Assembly (NCBI GenBank): GCA_026119855.1
Contig: JAOWBW010001044.1
Coordinates: forward strand, 412,407 to 476,406
Direction of reading: 5' to 3'
DNA length: 64,000 bases
From: Campanula takesimana
Taxonomy: Eukaryota; Streptophyta; Magnoliopsida; Asterales; Campanulaceae
The notes below the pieces were generated by a model. It had not been told where the DNA came from. It was given only the letters and a program-made list of their open reading frames with translations, and searched no databases. Both the position numbers and the translations under genes were made by a program. Position 1 is the stretch's first letter. Each line of letters begins with the position of its first letter. Positions 47,875 through 58,172 of this stretch are shown here, piece after piece.

Positions 47875-47875
47875 T

Positions 47876-48222
47876 AGGTACTCAAATGAGAACCACAATC
47901 GTGTGAGAAACGTGAGAACCAAGCATAACCATTAGATTATAATCAAAATTAAAGGTCCAGATTATAGATACATTGGATACACTTTGATACAGTACATAAA
48001 TTTTGATATTGCACTTGGATACAGTAGCTAAATAAGTATTATATCCAAGTATTGCACTTGGATACATTAGCCTAAATGACTAATGTATCCAAGTGTATGT
48101 TGAAATTAGCTATTGTATCCAAGTGTATCCATAATCTGGACCCTTGATTTTGTATTTAATCAAAAGGTTATGGTTGATTCTCACGGTTCTCGTTTTAAAT
48201 GGTGTTCATTGGAGCGCGACCA
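47876..48222. mobile_element. GAGAACC-family MITE, block B, copy 2
   Basis: Counterpart of 27975-28322; right end TTGGAGCGCGACCA followed by TA repeats. Confidence 0.75.
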
Positions 48223-48255
<33 letters not shown>

Positions 48256-48264
48256 TATTTATAA

Positions 48265-49985
48265 ATAAATATAAATAATAAAATAAAAACTAAGCTTCCA
48301 TGAGGGTCTTCTCACTAAGAGAAGTCCAAAGAACTTGCAATCAAAAATGAGGATGAAAATCTATTTATAGGAGGAGAAAAATTGGAAAAGGGAAGGATGA
48401 AAGAAATGTGAGAAACATTAAAATCATTTTAGAATGAGTTGGTGGGAAAATGAAATTTTCATTTCCCTCCAAAATTTCATTTAAGGCTTTTTAAAAATTG
48501 ATCTAGTAAAAAATCCCAAGTAAATGTATGGAGACCCTTATTTAGAAAATGTTACAATAGCCATACTCCAATTGGAATAAGCACTATCACTAGAACAAAG
48601 ATCATTTTTACACTCGCAACCGACCACAACTGGTTTAGGTTGAAACGATTCCCCACCTTTGATAAGAGATATCAAATGTCTTTTAACAAGGAAATCTATG
48701 TATATTATGATGTGATCTTATCTTAGTCATGAATCATAACAAGTCATTCATCATAATATAATTCTTGTAAAAAGCACACATGCCTTGTATAGAGGAATAT
48801 TTTCCAAACACAAATTGGAGGTACTGAGGATGTAACTTGCTATAGTTAGTAGGCATAGATGCTCCATTTGAGCTTCTCACTATCCATAACTCACAAGAGT
48901 TACTGACTTGTAAGGTATTAGGTTAAAGATGAAGTTCCAATCAATTTCTGAAACAAAATTGAGAGAATATTGCACTATCATCTACCTAAACATTTGAAGC
49001 ATCATAAGTACTTATATTTACAAAACCATTTTGTTTAGAAAGAAAAGTAATCATCAACAACATATATATTTCATATTTTCTCACACAATTCTGTAACTGA
49101 TCAAACAAATATTCCCAAAAATGATATGTCATAAGATCACTTAAACTCTTATCCTTACTATTCTCAATCATTGCTAAAAATACCTAAAGAATTCAAGTGT
49201 TTCATAGCTATGAGTAAAAAGGTAAACATAAACATCTCGTATAAATAAAAAAAATATGGTACACATTAACATGTCTTACCTTTCATACGTTCGCATATGT
49301 CTGGATGAAATTGAGATTATGTTAATCAAGATGTCTTACAATAAAGGCTTTTTGGCTTCGATTTTCCAAATTAGATTTAACATGAAGCGCTCCTAATAAG
49401 CTCACTGGGAGTGGGAGAAAGGCTGAATTGCATTATGTCAATGATAGTCAAATGCTGACCACATGATAGTCAACAAAAGAAAATGAACAGTCGTCTCCTT
49501 CAGAGAAAATGAACCGTCGTCCCCTTTTGCGTTTTTTCATGTGGCTGTTTATCGTCCTAGGTTGTCTGCGGACGAATTCCGCAACCCTTTTTGAATATTC
49601 ATATCTCACCCGTTTAACTCCAAATTAAGCAAATAAAATTTCTATGGAAAAATTTCACGGAGTAAAACAAATTTCCTGTTAAAAATTTTGTCAGATCTGA
49701 ATCTAAAATCCTCAAAACAGCAGTCAAAGTTTCGAAAAAATGTAGTTTTTTCAAAAAATCAACTTGCGATATCTCAAGATCTACCCAACAAAATTCAAGG
49801 ATTTCTAAAAATGTTGTTCTACACATCATAAGCTACGCAGGTATATATGAATCACACAAAACGGATCACAAATCGGTCATCAAATTATCAAACCCACATG
49901 GTACGATTTCTGAACAAAAACCAGAAACAAAAACATGTAGTTTAACGAATTCATTGGTGAGCATCAAGCCATAAAGCTGATACCA
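48265..49985. other. Non-coding interval, block B
   Basis: Counterpart of 28383-30128. No coding similarity. Confidence 0.35.
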
Positions 49986-50387
49986 ATTAAGGACTAATAA
50001 TAAGATGAGTGCATCAGAATACCTCATATGCGGATGCAGAAAAATTTTGCTTGTGCTACGAACCACAAACGATTGTGCATGCAATCACCATATTTCTCTC
50101 GTCGAGCCGATCCCACAAACTCGTTCGGTCATCTAGCTATGATTCCATACTCATCATCCAATACTTATGATGATAGCCTAGAGAGAATAGTTTTGCAGAG
50201 ATCTATATGAGTAGAGATTTAGATTCACATGACTATCCATATTTTTCCAAGATGCTAAAATATATAGTTGGATTAGATCATAGAGTTACAGTCCTATATG
50301 GATTTTACGTAGTTATCTTATCCAACAAGTCTAGTCTTATCCCATATTGAACTTACATAATAGGACTAAATGACTCAGAGTCCAACA
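49986..50387 (-). mobile_element. LTR-like segment, block B
   Basis: Counterpart of 30129-30548, also bordered by GCTGATACCA. Confidence 0.4.
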
Positions 50388-50762
50388 AAATAATTAGTTT
50401 CAAAATTTCCTTTCACTCATAAATTTATCTTATGATTGTTAGGAGCAACGAAAGCAAGGAGGCCAAAGGAAGTAGATGACAATTGCAAAATAATTACAGT
50501 TGCTTCTTGTGTTGAACTCTTGTTGTGGAAGTTCCTGTTTATATACATCACAAAATATCCTTATGAATGTCCAATTAATGCTTCCATTAATATGAGGTTC
50601 ATTACAAATAATCATGAGTTTTAATTCAGAAAACTGTTACAGTCTCATACTTAATTTTGAGATTTTAAGGCTTAGAGCTGCACCCACACAACGTTCGCAC
50701 ATGAGTTCGCTGGCTCGAAGCATGACATGGGCCTTGATTTCACACCCTCTGCGGGTCTACAC

Positions 50763-50794
<32 letters not shown>

Positions 50795-51388
50795 ACCTCT
50801 GTTCCATACAATCTTGCTCCCTTCAACAAGGGTCATTGTATTTTTACAAGCTTTTCATTCCCTTCTCAATATGAGACAACCACATTTTCCCTATTTCACC
50901 CCCCATTAACTTTGTGCCATCATATCTTGATCGTCCAACTTTAATACAAGACAAATAAATATACCATTTTGATGTTCTAACGAACGAAATAGAATATAAA
51001 CTCACAATAATTTTTGTCCAACGAAAAAAAAATTCATGCAAATAAATGTGAGAAATTTACTTCACAATAACACTTTTTTTTTTGCCCCAACAGCCTTGAC
51101 ATTTTAATATGCTGAATTATTATTTTTAGGTCAAACACCATTCTCATTCATCCTAGTTTCACTAGACTTTTACATAACAATTGTATTTTTTATTAGCATA
51201 ATAATTACTATACTTTAGCAAAACTATTATCCAGATATTAAATTTGTGCCCAAATTTATGTTCAATCCGAGCTCTAGTTCGCAAATTTGGGACAAAGTCG
51301 GTAGATTTTCAAAAAAAATATAATGACTTTTATGTTAATTAAAATATACAATGGTTAAATTAAAAGTACCTTCCGAATACAGTTGATA
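50388..51388. other. Non-coding interval, block B
   Basis: Counterpart of 30551-31550, including the (GA)n tract at 50762-50788. No gene. Confidence 0.4.
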
Positions 51389-51393
51389 AAAAC

Positions 51394-51683
51394 TATAAGA
51401 CAAGAAGAATGTCTAATAGGGACGGAGTCACACAACATGCTAGTAGAAGAGGAAGAGTAAAGACAAACAAATAATATAAGAAGAGTAGGAGAATTTGAAA
51501 ACTCAAGGTGAGTTCTTCATTATTGTTACTTCTCATTTATACTACAAGAGTCCTAGTGTATACAAGGATATGATTGTTTACTAAGGAAAAGATAACTATA
51601 AATAATAACAATATCATACTAAAGCTATAACAAGATATATTATATATATACAATATATCACTACCTATCTTGGACTGTCAATA
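51394..51683 (-). mobile_element. 3' LTR of the gag-only element
   Basis: 290 bp, plus-strand TATAAGACAAGAAG ... TGGACTGTCAATA, matching 31556-31847 and, apart from insertions, 53928-54509. Confidence 0.9.
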
Positions 51684-52330
51684 CCCCCTCTCAAGCCAAT
51701 CGAAGGTACGTAGATGCAGCTTGAACTTGAATAATGTCCCCAAAATTGCCATGATAAGGACCACAAAGAAACCAAGACAAGAGGGAATACAGAAAGTAAC
51801 TCATTTTTGTTGAATAACAGTCTAAGGTAGAGATGATCATAACAAAGCTTGCAACACCACTCCGTTGGGGGATATAGCATGTAGTAACCGTTGTCTTCAA
51901 AGCCATGAAATTCTGGAAAGACGTCTGTAAGAGCAAAAGGATGTGGTTAACTAACATCAACAGATGGGAGAGTATGAAACTCATGTGAAGAAGTGGTAGA
52001 ATGTGTGTCCAAATCCAAACTTATTAATGAGCTAGTGGATTTAGAAAGTTGGTCCACGTTTGTAATGGATGGAGAGGGCCCAGATGGGCTAGCATGTAAC
52101 TGGGCCAAGGGGGCAAAAAATGGAGTGAAGTTGCACATGACTTGTGGTAGTGGTGGGGAAAAAAAAATTTGGAGCAGAGAGAACCACTTGAGAAGTCATG
52201 GTGATAGGCTGTCTTTTGGATGGCTGAAGAGCATTTGGGATGAAGGGATGTGGCCCATCTTTCAAGGAAGTAGTCTTGGACGGCCAAGAGAGGAAAAAGG
52301 GCAGGAGTAGGAGCCTTCATGGGCTGTAAG
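51684..52330 (-). pseudogene. Pro/Ser/Thr-rich C-terminal coding of the gag-only element
   Basis: The block A copy has one open frame of 218 residues here (31829-32485); the block B copy is split by frameshifts (for example at the A-run near 52160). Sequence such as SVVLS..PKQFFPTTTTSH is low complexity and has no domain I recognise. It continues the gag toward the 3' LTR. Confidence 0.55.
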
Positions 52331-52441
52331 GCACAAATGATCGGAGGGGGGTCACATATTAGCTGCTACTGCAAGGGGTTAACAATGGGCCCATTTTCAG
52401 AATGGATAGGCCCAATTGGCGAATGGAACCGGCAGTAGTAT

Positions 52442-52860
52442 TCAACCAAGCCTGTCTAGACATTGTCTGATCCCAAACAAAGGTAACCGGGCTGGGGTTT
52501 GTTGAAGGCCCATGCTGAGAAGAAGCATGGTGGTTGGAGTTGCTACTATAATTGGGCTGAAATGTGGAGGAGGTCCATTTCGGCTTGGACTAGGTACTAT
52601 AGATTGGCATGGTGTAGATGGATGGCTCAGGCAAGCGGTCTCAAAGAGGTGACTATAAAGACAATCTAAAGAAAAATTAGGTTGACGAAAAGAATAATAA
52701 TTGATAAATTTGTTGTACAATGGATCAAGTCCATCAATAAGAAAATCAATAAGATTGGTTTCAGAAATAGGATTTCCGGCTCTATCAAGAGCATAAGAAA
52801 TTGATTTTGCTTCAGAAAAATAATTCGCCAAAGATTGAGACAGGAGTTTTTGAAAAACAA
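52442..52860 (-). pseudogene. Copia gag core of the gag-only element
   Basis: Minus-strand frame starting MANYFSEAKSISYALDRAG, then ETNLIDFLIDGLDPLYNKF and FSLDCLYSHLFE. This is the UBN2/Retrotran_gag pattern seen after the N-terminal part of copia gag. The frame is lost in the following Pro/Ser-rich part (stop at 52442). Gag proteins form the particle that packages element RNA. The N-terminal half is missing or displaced by insertions. Confidence 0.85.
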
Positions 52861-52930
52861 TGGAGTTGATCTAAGAGATGATCAACATACCAATTAAAAG
52901 TAGAAGAGAAAAGAGAAAGAGATGACTAAT

Positions 52931-53100
52931 TAGAATAATACTATGGACACAAAAAAATCATAAAATCTTGCTCATAAAATCCTAGGTGTAATGATTTTAT
53001 TGGTGCTTTTAATAGAGTGTGACGGGTCCATTATCGATGCAACCAATAAAATATTGTCACCTCGTGTTGTGAGCATGATTTTGTGCCCCTAGCATTGCTC
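52931..53100. mobile_element. MITE of the GGGGCACAAAA family, copy 2
   Basis: ATAATACTATGGACACAAAA ... TTTTGTGCCCCTAGCATTGC, same interior as 2064-2252. Inserted in the gag-only element. Confidence 0.7.
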
Positions 53101-53116
53101 GACTCATTAACATTAG

Positions 53117-53573
53117 TGATGCAGTCGAAGAGTTGGCGTTCGAGTTTTTAGATGCGTTCGACCGTAACAGGCGTAACTTTTGATTCCGGAGGAGTTACGG
53201 GACGCACAACATATCAAAACGAGCGTCTTTTCGAGAAGAACAAAAGTCGTCGGGCTATGCCCCCTGAGCGCCATAAATTGGCCAAAAAACGCTTCTAAGG
53301 GCCTCAAACGGCCTCTGAAGTTTTTATCCGTTTTTTCATTGTTTTGGACCTTTTCGTAATTTCGCAGTTTTAGGGTTCTTTCAGTAGGGTTTTTTCCAGA
53401 CTTTATATACTTTATGTTAGGGTTTGAGAGGCAGTTTATGCCGTTTTGAATACAATCGTTTTCTTGTTCCAACGTGTAGTCTTGATTAATTTCGACTGCT
53501 GTTGAAGGATTGATTCGCGTATTGATTAATTTCTACCCGTAATCAGTCATCTATCTAAGCTTCCGCTACGTCA
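53117..53573. mobile_element. Solo LTR of 457 bp
   Basis: Ends TGATGCAGTCG ... CCGCTACGTCA, flanked by the 5-bp direct repeat ATTAG (53112-53116 and 53574-53578). A TATA-like TTTATATACTTTATG lies near 53400. No coding sequence. Confidence 0.88.
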
Positions 53574-53813
53574 ATTAGTTAATGGTTCTTCTACATCCGG
53601 AAAACAATCATTCGAATCTATAGATTCATTTTGTTCAGGATATAACCAATCCGATACCAAAAAAGAAGAATCAGTATGAACGAATTCGCTTGGTTCATAA
53701 CAACGCAAACAATCCCTTGCGGTATGCTCAAGAACGTTACATAACTGACAAATAACATAGGATGATGGTAACGTTTCAAAGCTTGAAACGAGATCGTACC
53801 AAAAATCATCCAT
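53574..53813 (-). pseudogene. Small zinc-knuckle frame near the 5' end of the gag-only element
   Basis: Starts MDDFWYDLVSSFETLPSSY at 53813, about 100 nt inside the primer site. Contains C-x2-C-x4-H-x4-C (CQLCNVLEHTARDC), a CCHC zinc knuckle, then an acidic tail. The frame is cut at its 3' end by the solo LTR at 53573. In normal copia gag the knuckle follows the gag core; here it lies before it. Confidence 0.6.
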
Positions 53814-53914
53814 TGATTTTTAAGAAAAAAGATAAAGTTTTAAGAAACCAAAAAAAAATAAAAGAGAGAGATGAGAGATGCGCAGCGGAAGTAATCAGGC
53901 CACCATGGATCGAT

Positions 53915-53927
53915 GGCTCTGATACCA
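53915..53927 (-). other. Primer-binding site, tRNA-iMet type
   Basis: Minus-strand TGGTATCAGAGCC directly touches the 5' LTR. Confidence 0.92.
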
Positions 53928-54509
53928 TATAAGACAAGAAGAATGTCTAATAGGGACAGAGTCACACAACATGCTAGTAGAAGAGGAAGAGTAAAGACAA
54001 ATAAATAATATAAGAAGAGTAGGAGAAATAATATAAGAAGAGTAGGAGAATTGGAAGACTCAACGTGATTCTTCATTATTGTTACTTCTCATTTATACTG
54101 CAAGAGTCCTAGTCTATACAAGGATATGATTGTTTTACTAAGGAAAAGATAACTATAAATAATACTCCCTCCGTTTCAAAATAGATGTCGTTTTGGGAGT
54201 TAAATTTTATCTCAAAATACTTGTCGTTTCACTATTTCCAAAGTTTTTTTATTACTCTATACCAATTATACCCTTAATAATGATGGTGAACTATCTCTTA
54301 CCTAATCATTTAATTACCTAGGTAGTTGAATTACTTTAGGGGTATTTGGGACTTCTTCACATGCATTAATGGCATTTCTTAATATGTGTGAAACACTCCA
54401 AAACGACATCTATTTTGAGATGGAGGGAGTAACAATATCCTACTAAATCTATAACAAGATATGTTATATATATATACAGTATATCACTACCTATCTTGGA
54501 CTGTCAATA
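53928..54509 (-). mobile_element. 5' LTR of the gag-only element
   Basis: 582 bp. It differs from the 290-bp 3' LTR by a nested Stowaway (265 bp plus TA) and a short tandem duplication of AATATAAGAAGAGTAGGAGA near 54005-54050. Confidence 0.9.
54165..54429. mobile_element. Stowaway MITE inside the 5' LTR
   Basis: CTCCCTCCGTTTCAAAATAG ... CTATTTTGAGATGGAGGGAG with TA at 54163-54164 and 54430-54431. The 3' LTR and the block A LTR have the empty site AATAACAATATCC. Confidence 0.93.
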
Positions 54510-54783
54510 AAAACGATTATTATCATTGAATTGAACTAATATATATCAAGGTGGGTTTTGATACTCTGAATATAGTAAAATATCATACTTTTATTTTTAT
54601 TGGTCAATTTTGATCAAAATATTATGATAATCTATTTTTTTTTAAATATTAATGCATCATCTAAAGTGCTATCAATAATAATTTTTTAATTCTCAAAAGG
54701 ATAATAATTTATTTATACAATTTTGGTTAAAATTAAGTCAAACTGATTGCAATAATCAAAAGTACGAAGTAAATGTTACGGAC

Positions 54784-54896
54784 TAGGGGTGGCAAAATGG
54801 GTGTTTTAGGTGTACCCATTAAAGTTAAAATATCCGGATATCCAATAGATTTTTAACTTTAATGGGTAAACCCAAAACACCCATTTGCCACCCCTA
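54784..54896. mobile_element. hAT-type foldback MITE
   Basis: 113 bp with inverted repeats TAGGGGTGGCAAAATGGGTG ... CCCATTTGCCACCCCTA, flanked by the perfect 8-bp direct repeat TTACGGAC (54776-54783, 54897-54904). The 8-bp duplication and TAGGGGTGGCAA ends fit hAT. Confidence 0.93.
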
Positions 54897-55124
54897 TTAC
54901 GGACATTTAAATCATAATTTGGGATTGTTTGACCCCATTAATTTGGTTAGGTTCCGACTATAGTATAACATGTTTAATCTTTGGTAGACATGAGAAAGAA
55001 AATTTACGTGCATGCTCGGATGCGTCCAAAGTTTTTGCGACATAAATCAAAATAAAACAAAATAAGATAATCTATAACGAATTAACAGAGTAGAAATGAT
55101 GTGTCAAACACAACACACGCCCTC

Positions 55125-55288
55125 CCAGATAAATATAAAGTCACAAAAAAGTGTCACAAAATGATGTGTCAAAATTTTATTGGTGTTTTTAGATAGAGTG
55201 TGTCGGGTCCACAATCGAAGTAACCAATAAAATATCGCCAACTTTGTATTCATAATTTTGTAAACTTCTTTTGTGCCCCTAGCATTGC
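55125..55288. mobile_element. MITE of the GGGGCACAAAA family, copy 3
   Basis: The left end is degenerate (AAAGTCACAAAAAAG); the right end TTTTGTGCCCCTAGCATTGC is intact. Interior as in copies 1 and 2. Confidence 0.6.
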
Positions 55289-55299
55289 CCTATATATAT

Positions 55300-55658
55300 A
55301 GGTGCTCAAATGAGAACCACAATTGCGTGCGAACCGTGAGAACCAAGCATAACCATTAGATTAGAATCAAAATCAAGGGTCTAGATTATAGATACATTGG
55401 ATACACTTGGATACAATACATAAATTTTGATATTGCACTCGGATACAGTAGCTAAACAAGTACTGTATCCAAGTGTTGCACTTGGATACAGTAGGTTAAA
55501 AACTAATGTATCCAATTGTATTTTTGAAAATTAGCTACTGTATCCAAGTGTATCAAATGTATCTATAATATGGACCCTTGATTTTGTATTTAATCAAACG
55601 ATTATGATTGGTTCTCACGGTTCTCATTTAAAATGGTTCTCACAGGAGCGCGGCCCTA
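55300..55658. mobile_element. GAGAACC-family MITE, complete copy outside the duplication
   Basis: AGGTGCTCAAATGAGAACCA ... GGTTCTCACAGGAGCGCGGC then CCTA, between short TA runs. Interior GGATACAGTAG / TATCCAAGTG repeats. Confidence 0.8.
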
Positions 55659-55669
55659 GATATATATAT

Positions 55670-55819
55670 AGGGTCGCGCTCTTGTGAGAACCATTTTATA
55701 TGAGAACCGTGAGAACCAATCATAACCATTAGATTAAAAAAATCAAGGGTCCAGATGTTAGATACATTGGATACACTTGGATATATTAGTTAATTTTCAA
55801 AAACAATTGGATACATTAG
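55670..55819. mobile_element. GAGAACC-family MITE, interrupted copy
   Basis: Starts AGGGTCGCGCTCTTGTGAGA. Broken at 55819 by the LTR that begins at 55820; the other half is not in the window. Confidence 0.75.
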
Positions 55820-56263
55820 TGATGAGACTCGGCTTTCCAGGGTGAGCTTGCCTACGTACCCTCATACCGCTCTTATACGGTCCCTATACCCCTCTAATAC
55901 GGTCTCTATACTCTTACCCTATACAAGAGGAAGGATCCCCTAAAAGGACAATTATACCCTTTGTCCCTCATATATATACTCCTTCTCATCTAAGGTGGAA
56001 GGTAAGTTCTATTCCCTACTCTCTCTCTCTACACTCTCTTGAGTGTTCTCCTCTCCCTCTCTCGCACATACACACACCCAAGGCATTCGATGCCTTGCTC
56101 TTAGTTTCCTCGAAGTCTTACTCTCACACCCGAGGGCCTAAGCCGGGGTCAAACCCGGCTTTGGTCCTAACGGTGTGCTCATCTTGTAGATCATCTCAGC
56201 TGGGAGCAGGAGGCATCAAATGGGAGATCTAGTCTCCATGACCCCAAATTCAGGGCGTCATCA
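55820..56263 (+). mobile_element. 5' LTR of a gypsy-type element
   Basis: 444 bp with ends TGATGAGACTCGG ... GGGCGTCATCA (TGATG/CATCA inverted), directly followed by a primer site. TATA-like CATATATATACTCC lies near 55967. The preceding ATTAG (55815-55819) is the likely target duplication; the right copy is outside the window. Confidence 0.8.
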
Positions 56264-56264
56264 A

Positions 56265-56286
56265 TGGTTCCATTGCCGGGAATCGA
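56265..56286 (+). other. Primer-binding site, tRNA-Glu type
   Basis: TGGTTCCATTGCCGGGAA followed by TCGA matches the 3' end of plant tRNA-Glu (CCCGGCAACGGAACCA) with a single mismatch and the geometry of T-stem, acceptor stem and CCA. Confidence 0.8.
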
Positions 56287-56429
56287 CATCTTTTCCGGTA
56301 CGACATGCCGGAAATAGGTGCACATTCCTTCATTCTTCAGCTATTCTTCCTAAACTCATGATTCTTCTTTCAAACAAAAAAAAAAAAAAAAAAAAAAAAC
56401 TATATAGAGTTCATACTCCTAGTCTGTTC

Positions 56430-56461
<32 letters not shown>

Positions 56462-56729
56462 AAAATGGACTTTCCATTTCCATTTTCCTTCCTATTCTAT
56501 ACAATACCTCATTCCCCCCCCCCCCCTTAAAGAAGAAGAAAAGTTAGATTCCGGCAACGAATGCAGATTCCGGCGAGTTTCCGGCGAGTATTGCCGTTGA
56601 AAAAGAGGAGAGAAGGGTATGTTACTTATAATGGAGGTGAAGCTGATTACATTTTCTTGTCTCTCTCTTCTTTGCAAGCAAAAATTCAAGGAAGAGCTGA
56701 GCTTGTTTTTCTCCGACGAAGCCTCTTAT
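56287..56729. other. Internal retroelement DNA with homopolymers
   Basis: Non-coding. Contains A runs of about 25 and 28 bases (56375-56460), a C run (56513-56526) and repeated TTCCGGCGAG. No gene. Confidence 0.5.
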
Positions 56730-57178
56730 TGTTGGGTTTCCAAGTAACATGCGCAGCGGAATATAGCAATTAAAATTTAAGAAAACCCAAAGCCAGGATC
56801 CGTTCATATGATTAAATCAATACAACAAGATGAATAAAGGATGAACTAACCCTGATGGCTATCAAATTTTTCTCTTGGTCTTTGGTGGAGATTTGAAGGA
56901 CTTGATCACGATCACAAAGCTTGAACACGAACTTTGAAGATGATGATTTTCACCCTCTAGCGGTATACACACTTCGAACGAATATCAAAGGAGCTTCTTT
57001 GATCTTGGTTGCTAGACCAATATTATGAAACACACTTTCACAATATAATAAAGAACTATATGGAATTTATTTGTGAATTATTTTGTTCCTCAATCAATGA
57101 TATCTTAGAACAAAATAAAATCTCTCTCAAACTCTTTGAGACTCACAAAAGCACTTAGTTAATATGGTCTGGCCGAAT
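56730..57178 (-). mobile_element. LTR end, same family as 1-1108, inverted
   Basis: Starts TGTTGGGTTTCC on the plus strand, so on the minus strand it ends GGAAACCCAACA. Collinear in reverse with 690-1108 (GCGCAGCGGAAT, TTCACCCTCTAGCGGTAT, TGGTTGCTAGACCAA). The outer edge is probably farther right, within the CCGG-rich DNA to about 57640. Confidence 0.7.
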
Positions 57179-57640
57179 TGGGGTTTTTATTTGTGAAGGC
57201 CAGCAGAGGATTCGTCTTGAGAAGCCGGAAGCAATGGTGAAAAAATCACCAAAAACAGATCAAGGAGCAGCTCACTTTCGTTGGTAAGAATTCCGGCACC
57301 ACCGTCAACTCCGGCGAGCAGGACCAATATCATGACTACTCCATTGAACCCGTGAACATCTGGCCAGCACGCTCCGGTCATCCTCAGAGCTTCGAGTTCC
57401 GGTCAAGTTCGGGCCGCCAAAGAGCGAGTTCCGGACAGACTTTAAACCGGGCTCCGGCAATCGCACCCAGCTCCCATCAGAACGAGTTCGCTTCCGAACA
57501 GTCCAAAGTGCGGCCAGCCATTAATTCCGGCGAAAGGACCACTCATCCCGAGCTCGCGGCCCCAGGCGGCACTAACTCCAGTGATCTCCCCATTATAACT
57601 CGCGCAGCTCTTAATATTCCTTGACTGTCAAAATGAAGGA
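57179..57640. other. GC-rich DNA with GAGTTCCGG-type repeats
   Basis: Words CCGGCGAG, GAGTTCCGG and CGAGTTC recur. It may be the variable part of the inverted LTR, comparable with the palindrome array at 404-581 in the other copy. No supported gene. Confidence 0.35.
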
Positions 57641-58172
57641 AGGAAAAGCAAATGACATTAAAGTTATAAGATTGATCATTTGTTTGTTTTTGAAAAAGGA
57701 AAATGTCAACATCACCTTTGATTTCTTGGAAGATGGGAAGTGACTGGCAACTTGATAAGAAAATGGGAGGAAAATTGGGTAAGCCTTCCTTACACGCCTA
57801 GTTGGAAAAAGTCAAAAGGGTTATTCTTTTATCCATCAAACAATTAAAATGGATAAGAGAGAAAGGTAGTACAACAAATGATGCAATATTAAGGGACCAA
57901 CAGTTTACTACGCATGTACCAGCTGGATAAAAAAATTTCACTGCTTCTTATATGCCCGTTGTAGCTGCTGGACGGAATACAATTATTTCTCTTTTGTTCG
58001 TCCGTGAAATTTCTGTTCGCGCTATTAAACGTTAAACTCGGGGGCTTCACTATATTCTCATCGGTCACGAACAACAAATAAGATCGTGCATATATAGGGA
58101 TCGAGCGGGTTAATTCCCAAATATGCCATCCATCAAAATCCTACTCCGAGTAGGCCGTCCCTCCTTGAAATG
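57641..58172. other. Non-coding retroelement DNA
   Basis: Includes AAACTCGGGGGCTTCAC near 58034, a word that recurs at about 59896 and 61135. No gene. Confidence 0.45.

Larger units (their letters stand above)
38030..52333. repeat. Tandem duplication, block B
   Basis: Second copy of block A, same orientation. Specific to B: the 3,550-bp solo LTR (41720-45269). Missing in B: the foldback element of the peroxidase intron and about 0.3 kb of the TATCCAAG array. Continues past the block A breakpoint into the rest of the gag-only copia element. Confidence 0.95.
51394..54509 (-). mobile_element. Complete non-autonomous gag-only copia element (TR-GAG-like)
   Basis: Flanked by the 5-bp direct repeat AAAAC (51389-51393 and 54510-54514). 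3' LTR 51394-51683, polypurine tract 51684-51695 (minus), gag remnant, small zinc-knuckle frame, primer site 53915-53927 and 5' LTR 53928-54509. LTR ends are TATTGACAG ... CTTATA on the minus strand, unusual because most start TG and end CA. No protease, integrase or reverse transcriptase. It carries three later insertions: a MITE (52931-53100), a solo LTR (53117-53573) and a Stowaway (54165-54429). Confidence 0.9.

Noticed and set aside
47679..47935. Reading frames of repeated Tyr-Ile
   Set aside because: Translation of a (TA)n microsatellite.
56265..56286. tRNA gene fragment for Glu (and for Asp at 63072)
   Set aside because: Only the complement of the tRNA 3' end is present, directly after an LTR; these are primer-binding sites.
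56220..56600. 126-residue frame after the tRNA-Glu-type LTR
   Set aside because: It spans the LTR end, the primer site and two long A runs giving poly-Lys; not a credible protein.
57352..57624. 90-residue frame in GC-rich DNA
   Set aside because: Repetitive CCGG-type sequence, probably LTR; no domain.
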